64,000 nt of DNA from Xestospongia muta (taxonomy: Eukaryota; Porifera; Demospongiae; Haplosclerida; Petrosiidae): NCBI GenBank assembly GCA_963693285.1, contig OY848920.1, positions 2,741,135-2,805,134 on the forward strand. Direction: 5' to 3'. Under the pieces are notes generated by a model. The model was not told where the DNA came from and searched no databases. It worked only from the letters and a program-made list of their open reading frames with translations. A program made the translations under genes and the position numbers. This document shows positions 46,920-58,002 of the stretch, one piece after another; positions within the stretch are counted from its first letter, which is position 1, and every line of letters begins with the position of its first letter.

Positions 46920-49090
46920 CAACCATCTATCTGCTTTGTTTATCATAATATATTTAATTATATATTCACGGTCACTGCAGGTGTTCATATTCTGTACATA
47001 TTAATTATTTACTAGTCACAAGTTCCATAATCCACTAACAAGTTAGTTTTATACTACAACAATCATAATTGTCTTATATGTGTTACCAGTCCATTAAAAT
47101 ATTAAAATGCTACAACCTCAGACATTAACCTGGTAGCAAAATGACTGTTGCCTACAAAAGTAATGATCGGAATAAGTGTGGGTGGTAACAATATTAATGA
47201 AGTGGCAACAATATCCTCTTTGTTATATTAGGCCTATTCAACATCTTATTGTTTGTCAAAATTGTGTTAAAAAGATGATTCTTAACTTTTAGGTCAAATC
47301 GAAATGACATGAGTGTTATAGACTTATAGTTGTAATTTATATATAATGTGTCTGTTGCTTTTAACATACCTGATCTCTTAAGATTGTTTATATATAATCC
47401 ACAACTTTGTATTAATAAGAGACAGTGTTATTGTATAAACAAGTAACAATAGATGATCGATAACATCCTTCATGTTTATATTCTTTATATAATAAATTTC
47501 ATTTTGAAGGATGGAAGTACTTCTTTGCATATTGCTACTTCAAAAGGCTATACAAAGGCAGCTTCTATACTTCTAAGCAATAGAGCAGATGTTGATGCTC
47601 AAAACCTTGTATGTGTAATAAGTCATTTTTAGCTTTCCAAATTAAACTAGGAACGACTAAATGATAGTGTCTCCTTCTTGTGCCTTATGTATAATTTTAT
47701 AGCAAAATGGCTTTGACAATCATCGACAAATGAATTAAAATTGACATGTGAAATTAGAAACATATTTATACCTTTGCTGCTATAAAACGTCAAGAATACA
47801 TCTATCAATTAAATTCAACACGTAAAGATTACCACATGAACCTGTAGGTACTATATTTTGTTTATTAAGCTCTTTACTAAATACATTGTAAGCACTAGTT
47901 ACAGTGTATGTCTGTTATGTGCTCAATTCAATGTGGTTATATCTGTATACAGAATGCATTTAGCAAAATTTTGTTGATTCAGACTGATATTAAATAAACA
48001 TAATACTGTTAATATACATGGCTTCATAATAACCGCAGTCTTGGTCCAACATCTATTAACAGTAACAATAAAATAAAATCATTATTCTAACACTATAGCT
48101 AGTTAAATAAACAGTCATTTATGTTCTTTTTGTCAACAGCTAAACCAATTCATATTACTATTCTTTAGTCCCCTCCCATTTATTATAATTAATATATACA
48201 CTCCTCCATGTTCACCTCAATTGCAACAAAATATAAGACTTTCACAAATAAAATCAGCATGGGACATGTAATATAACATGTAATACAAGGTTTTCAGCTA
48301 ATAATGATAATGTCATAGTAGTGTAACAAAACGTTTGTTTCAAAATATTTCATAACAATCACTGAAATTAAGTCCATTGATGTAATCCACTATGTCACAA
48401 TAAATAGATGATCCTCTGATGATATAATATCCTGATACAGCTGAACCATTCATCCCAATGATTTCAGAACATATATATTTTTACTAAAGTAATGTATACA
48501 TATATTGTTACTTATGCAATTCATACTAAAACATGATCATTTAAATTATCAAAATGATATTTTTTATATAGTAAACAAAAGAATTATAATCTGATTCTTT
48601 CTATCACATAGCCAATAAAAGAAATATGGCTATTCGAAATTTTTTATCACCATAACATTAATAAACCAAATGCTTACTTTATTATGGTTGAATCACACTT
48701 TTTTCTCTTAAATTATTGTCTTTTTTGCATTGTTACATGCTTAAGATTATAGAAATATAGCTGTTTAAAGTGTCTTCTTATTATAGAAACAGACTAAAAA
48801 CGAAGGTTAATAAAGTCCTAGAAGGGACTATCTACCCCGTATAGTTCTCTCCTTTTATTCATTCAAGATTAGCCTATTTAAATTATTCATGGTGAAAAGA
48901 TAAACAGCTCACTATATTTAATTTTTGCATAAAAAAGTTTACAAGCAAAATCAGATGATTCAAAGCAAGTTTATTTGAAGTTATATAATTTATATCTCAT
49001 GCAAATTTACTGCTAGAGAAAGCAATCAGTAACTTCTTTGAAGCAAACTAATTAATTATAATAATAATTACAGAACTTTGTTTTGTCCGA
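46920..49090. repeat. Segmental duplication copy B (pairs with 22375-24425)
   Basis: Collinear with 22375-24425 and continuous at its right end with the block that matches positions 1-235. Here the ankyrin exon is intact. Confidence 0.8.
47510..47608 (+). CDS. Isolated intact ankyrin-repeat exon
   Basis: A 99-nt phase-0 exon with acceptor TTTGAAG and donor GTATGT encodes exactly one 33-residue ankyrin repeat (DGSTSLHIATSKGYTK...NRADVDAQNL). The TPLH-type turn and hydrophobic helices are clear. No neighbouring ankyrin exons were found within 2 kb on either side, so it may be a stranded remnant. The block resembles the decayed ankyrin locus at 52879-53850 in its exon structure. Confidence 0.5.
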
Positions 49091-49314
49091 TTTAGGTCTT
49101 CTCAGTAACAAATTAAGTGTCAGCTTCCTGTTAAATATGGTTTTATAACAACCACTTGCTTCCTTTTTAAAGAAGGACATGTAGTTATATATATATATGT
49201 AAATGACATTATAGCTTCTTAAATGATCTGGTTTATGAACATGTTAAGACTATAAATAATGAACTATGGATGTGAAGATCATAATATTTCTCAAGAGAAT
49301 ATCATTGGTACTAT

Positions 49315-49813
49315 TAATACTAAGTTGACATTCATCATTGCGACCCCATCCATACAGAGTATTGTCATACTTTCTAATTGCATATACAGTATAACATCCT
49401 GCAACAACCTAAAAAAATAAAAGAATCATAAGCAATATATTATGATGGTGTCTCCAATTAACCTTCTTGTAAACTCATCTGTGGTAACTTCAACAGTGTT
49501 TAATGAAGGGAGTGTACTACTGGTTCCAAGAACTCCATAATACCTGTACCATCATTAAAATGCTATAATATAACAAAGCATAACTATTTTAGATGTATAT
49601 GTTAGACTGACTAACTTTATATTCACTAGTGATGTAATAAAAGTTGATGAGACCACAAGCAATATCAATAACAGCAACAGCTTCTTCTGTAAGACAGATA
49701 AAGAACACATTTTATTTTGAATATTTTTTACCCATTTCTCCAACTCCTGATCGTATTGGCTTACTGCTGCTTACATAATTACCAATTTCAAGTTGTCCAT
49801 CACTGTTGTCTCC
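49315..49813 (-). pseudogene. RCC1-repeat gene remnants
   Basis: Read on the minus strand, exon-like pieces at 49732-49813, 49616-49686, 49467-49547 and 49320-49405 encode RCC1-type repeats: GDNSDGQLEIG with a P-containing tail, YYGVLGTSS, and LYGWGRNDECQ. The first junction is in phase, but the next two are not, and no complete blade set is present. It looks like a decayed fragment of a beta-propeller protein. Confidence 0.5.
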
Positions 49814-50006
49814 CTATTGCAAAAATTTTATCGTTAGTCATTAATGCCAAAGTAAATCTTTATGGTATTAGGTATGTATATACTTTTAACGAAGTGTCTC
49901 TTGATATAATTCAATGGCAGGGGTTAACAAGACTTTCTGTAATCTAAATCCTTAAATCTATCACCTTAATTATAATGATATAACTATATAAATGCAATGT
50001 AAATGA

Positions 50007-50335
<329 letters not shown>

Positions 50336-50509
50336 CATATATGCATCTATATGTATATCACAATTCATACTTAAACACTGTGAACTCTTTTAAGCCATAT
50401 AGGCTCAACATAAAGTGGCAATTGGTCCATGCAGATTCATGTTCACTTCCCCTCTTTAGGCAATATTGTAGTGCATTTTTAAGCACAACATAGTTTGTAA
50501 TCAATAATT

Positions 50510-50750
50510 GTGATTATACTTGCATGAAAGGACCACTTCTGTAAAAACATTTGTGACCTGATTTGTGAAAAACCCACTGTTAAAGCATCTCAAAAAAAAC
50601 AGTTCTGTATACATACAGTTACTATATATGCATAACTATTCTATATACATGCAAAACTGTTTTTTGATATGTTTTAACAGTGTTTTTTTTTATAAATGAA
50701 GTCACAAATGCTTTGACAAAAGCGGTCCCTTTTTGCAAATCAGGTCACAA
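50510..50750. mobile_element. Foldback element 2, ending two bases before the FREP 2 ATG
   Basis: Same family as element 1, with a more worn left arm (AAAGGACCACTTCTG) and an intact right arm (CCTTTTTGCAAATCAGGTCA). Its last base lies two bases before the ATG at 50753, where the other FREP copies have unrelated DNA. Confidence 0.7.
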
Positions 50751-50752
50751 TT

Positions 50753-51949
50753 ATGTCGACTTTATTTCTAGTTCTCTTGTTCAATCTTCTACTAAATTTC
50801 AGTTATGTCTCTTCAATTTGTATGGCTGACTGTAGTAGTCAAGTCACTCAACGTCCTTTCTCACTCTTTGAACAGTACTGTTGTAATACTGACAACAGTG
50901 GAAAAACATTCAAGTTAAAGGAAAATAAAAGGATTAACATCATTCTATGTCCAATAAATCTCCCAACATCTTGTCAAAGGTTTGTTAAATCTTCAAATAT
51001 TTGTTCCGAAATCTTTGGAACGAATGCTTCATCTGTATCAGGATATTATGTCATAAGAGGAGCATCTGTTTATTGTGACATAGTGGATTACATCAATGGA
51101 CTTAATTTCAGTGATTGTTATGAAATATTTCGAAATAGAAGTTTTGTTCCATCAGGTTATTACAAAATTCAAGTTCCTAATGGTTCTCTCCTATTAGTCT
51201 ACTGTGATATGGAGGGTAGTAACTGTGATGGTAAGGGAGGTTGGATGAGAGTGGGATACCTCAACATGAGTGAGCCTAATGCTACCTGTTCTTTTGGTTT
51301 AACTCAACGACAATATAACAACATTGATCATGATGTGTGTGGTCTTTCTAATTCAGAGACATTACATCACATTATCTTCTCTACTCAAGGAATCCATTAC
51401 AATAAGGTATGTGGTCAACTAAGAGGATACCAACATGGATCTCCAGATGGGTTTGCTGATGGTTCCAATAACATTGACTCCTGTTATGTAAATGGTATTT
51501 CTATTACATATGGTAGTAGTCCACGAAAACATATTTGGACATATGCAGTTGGTTTAACTTCTGATGATGTACCCTACCCAGATAATTGCTGTCCATGTAA
51601 TTCTAATAATACACTAGCACCTAGACATAAACCAAACTTTATTGGAGATGACTATTATTGTGAATCAGGCATTCCTCCTTATGTAAGTGGGAATAAAGGA
51701 AGATGGCAAGAGGTCTTATATGCTAATGATGTATTGTGGGATGGACAACAATGTGATGGAAATGAAGAACCATGTTGTACTAACCCTAAGATGCCATGGT
51801 TTATAAAGGTTCTTAATGAAGCTACCAATAATGATATTGAATTAAGGGTATGTCACTTTGAAGGTTATCCTAATGAAGATACTCCCTTGGATATTATTGA
51901 ACTTTACATTCACTATAGTGCAGCAAGGCATGAGCTTCCACTTTTTTAA
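50753..51949 (+). CDS. Secreted fibrinogen-related protein (FREP 2)
   Basis: A single-exon gene of 398 aa, clearly paralogous to FREP 1 over its whole length. Signal peptide LVLLFNLLLNFSYVSS is followed by the unrecognised Cys-rich N-terminal region, the fibrinogen-like start (PSGYYKI, VYCDMEGSNCD, GGWMRVGYLNM) and the shared C-terminal half (KHIWTYAVG, WDGQQCDG, CCTNPKMPW, DIELRVC). The ancestral stop after DIIELYI is lost, so the protein carries a 12-residue extension ending HELPLF. Its promoter region is occupied by foldback elements reaching the start codon, so expression may differ from FREP 1. Confidence 0.85.
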   Translation: MSTLFLVLLFNLLLNFSYVSSICMADCSSQVTQRPFSLFEQYCCNTDNSGKTFKLKENKRINIILCPINLPTSCQRFVKSSNICSEIFGTNASSVSGYYVIRGASVYCDIVDYINGLNFSDCYEIFRNRSFVPSGYYKIQVPNGSLLLVYCDMEGSNCDGKGGWMRVGYLNMSEPNATCSFGLTQRQYNNIDHDVCGLSNSETLHHIIFSTQGIHYNKVCGQLRGYQHGSPDGFADGSNNIDSCYVNGISITYGSSPRKHIWTYAVGLTSDDVPYPDNCCPCNSNNTLAPRHKPNFIGDDYYCESGIPPYVSGNKGRWQEVLYANDVLWDGQQCDGNEEPCCTNPKMPWFIKVLNEATNNDIELRVCHFEGYPNEDTPLDIIELYIHYSAARHELPLF

Positions 51950-52164
51950 AGTTTTGTATCGTCTATATTTTTTACATTTTTTTGACAAATTTTATACTGT
52001 TATCATTCTTATTGAATAGAGAAGTCAATTTTATTAAAATTAAAGTCCTATATAATTGTTATACTTTTGTATTTAGAAGCATACACATATATGTATACAC
52101 TTGTTACTTGATACTTATATAAATATATAGACATCATTTGCTGTTAATATTATAATTATTATCT

Positions 52165-52230
52165 CCAATACTTTGAACCTAATGGTACCTGCCTACCTGG
52201 ACTGACAATATAACAATATGATAATATTGT
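52165..52230 (+). pseudogene. FREP gene fragment in the 3' flank of FREP 2
   Basis: Counterpart of the fragment at 32690-32760; it resembles the EPNATCPPGLTQ coding segment but is isolated and out of frame. Confidence 0.55.
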
Positions 52231-52878
52231 CTATAGTTTATATGGTTGACCAGTGACATCATCTGGCCTATGGCTCCTTCAAAAATTCCCACATTGACAA
52301 GTATGTATAATACATTTAGAGTATTGAACCATGATAAATATAACACACAATGCATATTTTGTCTACAGCATCATCCATTTAAAGTGCATGAGGATATACT
52401 GCCTTAATACACTCCATTGCAATCAAAACTATGTTGTTATGTAAAGAAATAATTCAGAAACTTTGAAATATAATGGTTATGGAAATTGTAGCAAGCAAAT
52501 TTAAATTTGTGCACTACATAAAATTAGTGCAGTATAGGGCCTTGATGTACAACTACAAATATAAACTATGATTTATTTCTTCTACACAATAGTTTTATAA
52601 CTTGTTTCTTAATAATTATAAGATTGACAGTTTTGTGTTAGACAGAAGATAAATAATACTCAAAATTTTATTAATTTAGCGTTAGTATAGGAACTGATAT
52701 CAACTCTATGGAAATCATATGCACACTTGCAGAAAGATTTATGATCAATGTAGTAGAGAAAATAAGAGTACAATTCAAAGCACACTATTTATACTGATAT
52801 GTAGAGAGTAAGCAATTCCTATGTATACTTTCAGAATTAGAATTATTTAATTTAGAGCCTCAAACTCGTTGATTGTAG
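52231..52878. other. Non-coding stretch
   Basis: Nothing recognised between the FREP fragment and the ankyrin exons. Confidence 0.6.
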
Positions 52879-53850
52879 TCCAAGAGGGATATTAACACAG
52901 TTAAAGAGTCTCTTAATCGTGGAGATGACATCAACTTTGCTGATTCTGTAAGTAATAGTTACTACTAATTTTACAGTCTTTTGCCTCAATATTTTCTAAC
53001 ATTTCATAAATATCAACATGATTGATTACATTATTTCTTATTCTCAACAAACAGCTTGGTCTTTCACCATTACATTATGCTGCTAAAAATGGACACAAGC
53101 AACTAGTGACTTTTCTATTGGAGAATGGTGCATTCAAAAAGATCACTGGCAGCTATATATGATCTTTATGATATATAAATTTCTTTTGTTTTTGATTATT
53201 TCACACATATATCTATTTTAATGATTTATTACAATTGAATATATATACTTACACTCAGATCTAATATTCTCTATAGTATTACAGGAAACCATTGAACTGG
53301 GCAATTCTTAATCAACATACAAAATTTGTATCCATTTTATTAAAAGCTAAAGTTGATGTCAACTGTAATAACCTTGTAAGTTATGCTTCTACTTTATTAT
53401 ATACATTTCCTTTCATTCCTATATTTCAGTACTCTAAAGGCTCTTGACACTATACAAGTGCTAATGCAGATTATCAATTATTGGCTCTGTTGATTGAGCA
53501 TAAGACAGATATTGTTCTTTAAGCTATTAAATTATATTAATAATTATTGAACATTATTAATACATTAATAACTATTACAATTAAAGCAAATTCAAAGAAA
53601 CTATTCCAGTTAATATTAAGTTTACTGTGAGTGAAACAATGTTTTTTTTACTTTTTTGTAACAATTGCTTAATGTCTTTATTTGATAATTATTACCAAAT
53701 CTTAGTTTTTTATACACCTTAATAAGAGACAGTGTTATTGTATAAACAAGTAACAATAGATGATATTAATAATATCATTATTATTTGTATTCTTTATATA
53801 ATATATTTCATTTCGAAGGATGGAAATACTTCGCATTTGGAGCAAACAAT
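52879..53850 (+). pseudogene. Decayed multi-exon ankyrin-repeat locus
   Basis: Exon pieces in phase 0: 52879-52947 (second half of a repeat, ending DDINFADS), 53055-53162 (LGLSPLHYAAKNGHKQ... running past a lost donor into TGA) and 53277-53375 (99 nt, one full repeat, PLNWAILNQHTKF). Fragments follow at about 53470-53520 (LLALLIEHKTDI) and 53818-53845 (DGNTS). Ankyrin repeats are protein-binding scaffolds. The missing donor, the in-frame stop and the truncated last repeats argue that this copy is dead. Confidence 0.6.
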
Positions 53851-54127
53851 GATACTTTATTGTAAAATAGCTGTGACCAGTTAAATTAATAAAAATGTAT
53901 AAATAAATTTGCAATGTAATTTAAAGGTTTAGGGATAGGGCAAGGATTCAGTAATAAATTCATATTATTGTGTGTGTTGCCCAAAGGCTGAAAAGCTTGT
54001 CAGTGTCAACATATGATTGTGATACAAACTGATTCATGCTTTATCAAAACGTAGAATATAGTTAGAAAGATACGTATATTTAATAATATTTCTATAATAT
54101 AATGTTAGACTGTTCTCTTGTATCAAG

Positions 54128-54800
54128 TTCTGGTATGTGAAGAATTATCATAATTGATATCTTTCATACATGTGCATTTTTAAGTGATAGACATAGTAAT
54201 TCTAACAACTAATGCTATTTATGTTTCAATTCAACTTTGTAATTAAATGGGTAAGAATGTAGTGTATTGAATTATGCATCAATATGTGTGTTAATTTGTC
54301 ATTATTAATTTTATTATATATAATTACAATGTTAGCATGCCCAGTTGGTGTTTGCCCCACATGTTTACCTTTTTCGTCATGTTATCTCTCCCTTGTGTTA
54401 TTCCTTGTTGTATCTCTATCAATCTTGATTATTAGAAAAGAAAACATTATAACAAAGAGCTCACTTAAATGACAAAATGCTTTTTTCAGTGCATGTTTTT
54501 TTAAATATTTTAACAAACATTGTCCTGAATTTTACATAGTTGATTGATCTCATACATGTGGACATAGATCTAATAATTTCAACAGCTAATACTATTTATG
54601 TTTCAATATAAAGGTAATATAAATTATAATATGGTATAAACTAGTTATACATTAGATTTTATATTAAGTATATGAATGGGTGTAGCAATTACATGTCTCT
54701 CCTCCGATATATAGATGAACATTAATTTGACATCGATTGACTAGTACTGTTATGGTGCTATTAACAGAAATGTTACTTATATATTTGCTGAATAATTACT
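54128..54800. repeat. Dispersed repeat shared with 58136-58440
   Basis: Blocks at 54128-54230 and 54540-54800 match 58136-58440 (shared ATTCTAACA-CTAATG, GGTATAAACT-GTTATACATTA). No gene was recognised between 53900 and 55440. Confidence 0.6.
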
Positions 54801-55463
54801 ATGCTTTAATTGGATTAAGAATTTACAATTTGCATATCCAAAATTTCCTAAATTCGTGAACTTGATACAGAACAATGTTGTTGGACTAACAAGAAAGTAG
54901 ATTATTAATATCACTCCTCGCAATGTAAGTTATAAAGCCCAGCTGTTGTCTTTCAACTTTCAAGTCGCTCAGGACCAAGCGATTAATTATGACCTGAAAT
55001 CATCATTATATTAAGAGGATCTTATGATACTTACATCTATCATTAAAAAGGGTTAACTTACTGTATATAATGGTATGTTAGATATACATATGATTACGTA
55101 GAGAATATTAATAGTTCACAACTAAGACAAGATCTTAAACCAGAATATAAAATAGAAGGTTTCAAATAGATTTCTATATTGTACACCAGAAATGTGTATA
55201 GGATTTTAAATTCACTCTTACATTTGGATAGTCATACACACATATATATTTCGTGTTTACAATGCAATATATGGAACAATACATGTGAAAACACATACAT
55301 TGTAAAAGGAACATTCACATTCACATTGAAAATATTAGAATTCAATACTTAATCAACTCACAATCAACTTTTCAGGAAGTAGTCCCTCATACCACCAGAC
55401 CTGTCACTACTGGTATGTACAGCTAACATAGTGAAATGCAGCGATAGTAACTTTTATGCCCAA

Positions 55464-55475
55464 TGCGCATGCGCA
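55464..55475. promoter_or_regulatory. Palindromic NRF-1-type site
   Basis: TGCGCATGCGCA is a perfect 12-bp palindrome matching the known NRF-1 consensus, in a small CpG-containing patch. A possible untranslated exon ends at 55702 (ACTGAG|GTAAAT) and could splice to the acceptor TTTCTTTTAG before 57069, placing this site as the promoter of the caspase-like gene. Confidence 0.5.
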
Positions 55476-55941
55476 AAGAACACGCGGTTTATTCAAGTTT
55501 GAAAACGTTCACTAATTATTAGAGATTTAAAAATTATTATATAGATTCAATCGTGATTAATCATAGTCTTATATACAATTGAGCAGAACGTACTTCATTC
55601 ATTCAATCATTCGTATTAGAGGTACTAATATATTTACTTTACTCTAGGCTTTGATTGTTAAGTTTCATTGGGACAAGTTCAATCAACTGATCAATAACTG
55701 AGGTAAATATAATATTTTTATTTTGACAAAATATTAGTTGTAGATCAGTGGCAAGTCAGTAGAGCAAATACAATGTCTTCACTGAATATATACAATGAAA
55801 GTTCTAAACTATTTTCTATAATTTGATTTGAGATAAGTTTGTACTCTTTCATTTTAAAAAAATTACTGAGCTAATATAGCAGATAATAAAAGTAATTTTA
55901 TTAATAGAAATATATGACTATTGAGCTCATGAAGCTTAAAT

Positions 55942-56227
55942 TATAGGCGGATGAAGCTCAAAAAAAATTGGGGGGCTGAGCATATTTGTACACAGTTTCA
56001 CATGCAAAAGTATACATTTTAAAAATGAGAATTAAAATGCACCAAAATATTTTCTTCGTTCATCATTTTTTTGAACAAACTCCTTGGCAAATTCTTGCAG
56101 GTCTACTAGTTATAAATCTTCGAATGCAAAATGAGTTACTCTATGTAAACGTTGGGGGGGCTCTGCTCCCTTTATAAAAGTTTGGGGGGGCATCAGCCCC
56201 CTTCACTCCCACCCTCAGCCGCCTATG
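55942..56227. mobile_element. MITE with G-runs and 6-bp target duplication
   Basis: 286-bp element beginning TATAGGCGG and ending CCGCCTATG, flanked by TTAAAT on both sides (55936-55941 and 56228-56233). It contains several runs of six or more G. It lies in the inferred first intron of the caspase-like gene. Confidence 0.65.
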
Positions 56228-56233
56228 TTAAAT

Positions 56234-57068
56234 ACATATTGATATCTATGATATGGTATCATGTGTAGCGAAAGAAACAATTTCATCTGCACCTTATAGA
56301 CCTAAGGTATTTGTGTACTTTGTGTGGCATATATATCAATTAATCGTACACACTAAAAAAAGCATTTTGTCATTTTAATTGAGGTCTTTGTTACCACAGT
56401 TTCATCAATATGATATAAACCCATTCTAAGGCCAAAACTAGTGTAACTCAATATGCATGAAGCCAACTAGTAGCATCTATAACCACATTGCTTTTACACC
56501 CACTTTGTTATAGTAATTGAATCATGGCTTCAATTTCTAGCTATAAGCAGATACTGTTTCAACTGAAACTAACCCAGTTAGTTAAGTTGAAATAGTATCT
56601 ATCTCCCCTTCATAGTTCAAATTATTAGACATAAACTACAAAGAGTGTTTTTTGGTTTCTAGTTGGCTTTATACATATTGAGTTAGATCAATTTTGTCGT
56701 TGTGCTAATTCAATATTAGACTTAAATCATATGTACAAGATTATGTTAGCAAAGATAATGGTTGAAATGAAAAAATGTTATTTTAAGTGCGTCCATCTTC
56801 ATAAATGTATCTTATCTAAATAAATAAATATAATGCATATATCTTCAAATATTATATCTATTTTTCATACAGTTTAATGAGCTTGATTCTTGAAGCACTG
56901 TTAGAACAACTACTTTGATTGTGTTCGATTTTCGTTGCCAGATTATTAAATTAATTGTTTCCTTTGGTCGGTCAGGGAGTGAATGTTTATGGATCACGTG
57001 CGACGGCACGTAGTCTATAAATGTCTTTAAAAATTCGAACGGAATATTGTCCTTTTTCTTTCTTTTAG
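56234..57068. other. Non-coding, probable promoter or intron of the caspase-like gene
   Basis: No coding sequence. A CACGTG E-box lies at about 56995-57000 and a TATAAA-like TCTATAAATG at about 57012. Confidence 0.45.
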
Positions 57069-57094
57069 AATCTCTTATTGTTGTCAGCTCTTTG

Positions 57095-58002
57095 ATGTTT
57101 CGTCGTGTGCTCTCAGGAATAACTTGTGTTCACTTCAAGAACACTATAAATGAAATATCACGCACTTTATTAGGGCATTATCGACCAAGTTCGATACTTG
57201 ATAGAAAACGAAGCACAAGGATGCCAGGTTAGGAATATGCATCTTCTTCATGTCATGCTCATTTTTTACCTCAACCTCAGTTCCAGTTCAGAAGTTAAGA
57301 AGAGCTTTAAACGGCAAGGAAGCTGTAGGTGTAGCAATTCTCGTGGACTTTAAAGACAAAAATGATGGCATTTTCAATCGTGGACTAAAAAAAGATATTG
57401 ATAAAATGTCTAATGTTTTTAAAAAGCTCAAATTTGCTGTTTGTGACTACACAGATATTCGGCTAAATACAACTGATGTTAAAGAAATTATTAGTGAAGC
57501 AACCACGTACAAGTATCCTGACTCACTCAAATATATTTGCTTCTATTATACTGGTCATGGCGGTAGTTATCGTGGTCATCCCTTTATTGTGGACGAAAAT
57601 AATGCTAAATTGCATGTGATGAAAGAAATAGTGTCTCCTTTCTACCAAGATAATGCTCAACATCTTGGACAATTAGTCCGCCTCTTTTTTTTTGATTGCT
57701 GTTTGTCTAAACCTTTGAGTAAGAGTCGCTCTGAAGAGTCACCTTTATTACTATCTGCTCGAAGAAATTTTTTGATTGCATTTTCAACAGCAATGGAGAG
57801 TTACTCAAAACTAGATCATAACGGAAGCTATTGGACTGACATTTTGTCCAAACATCTTACATCAGATAAATCACTCTCAACAATACTTGATATTACACAT
57901 GAAGAAACAGTGAAGTTTTGTAGGGAAAAGTTTAAGAGACAAGAAGACATACAAGATCCTCATTATGTATCCTGTGTTGGACCAGTTTATCTGAAAGGTT
58001 AG
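57095..58002 (+). CDS. Caspase-like cysteine protease
   Basis: Exons 57095-57227 and 57281-58002 (53-nt intron, phase 1) give 284 aa. The p20-like fold is visible: VGVAILVDFKD strand, GLKKDIDKMSNVFKKLKF helix, KYICFYYTGHGG with catalytic His137, and LVRLFFFDCCLS with the likely catalytic Cys184 or Cys185, 47 residues later as in caspases. The usual QACRG around the Cys is replaced by FDCC. After it, FLIAFSTAMES and GSYWTDILSKHL match the p10-like part. It has no DED or CARD prodomain; the 45-residue N-terminus is basic and unrecognised. It is likely an Asp- or Arg/Lys-directed protease in cell death or immunity; specificity cannot be read with certainty. Confidence 0.8.

Noticed and set aside
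54284..54472. 62-codon hydrophobic frame with several Cys
   Set aside because: No splice partners, no signal or family; composition is typical of AT-rich random frames.
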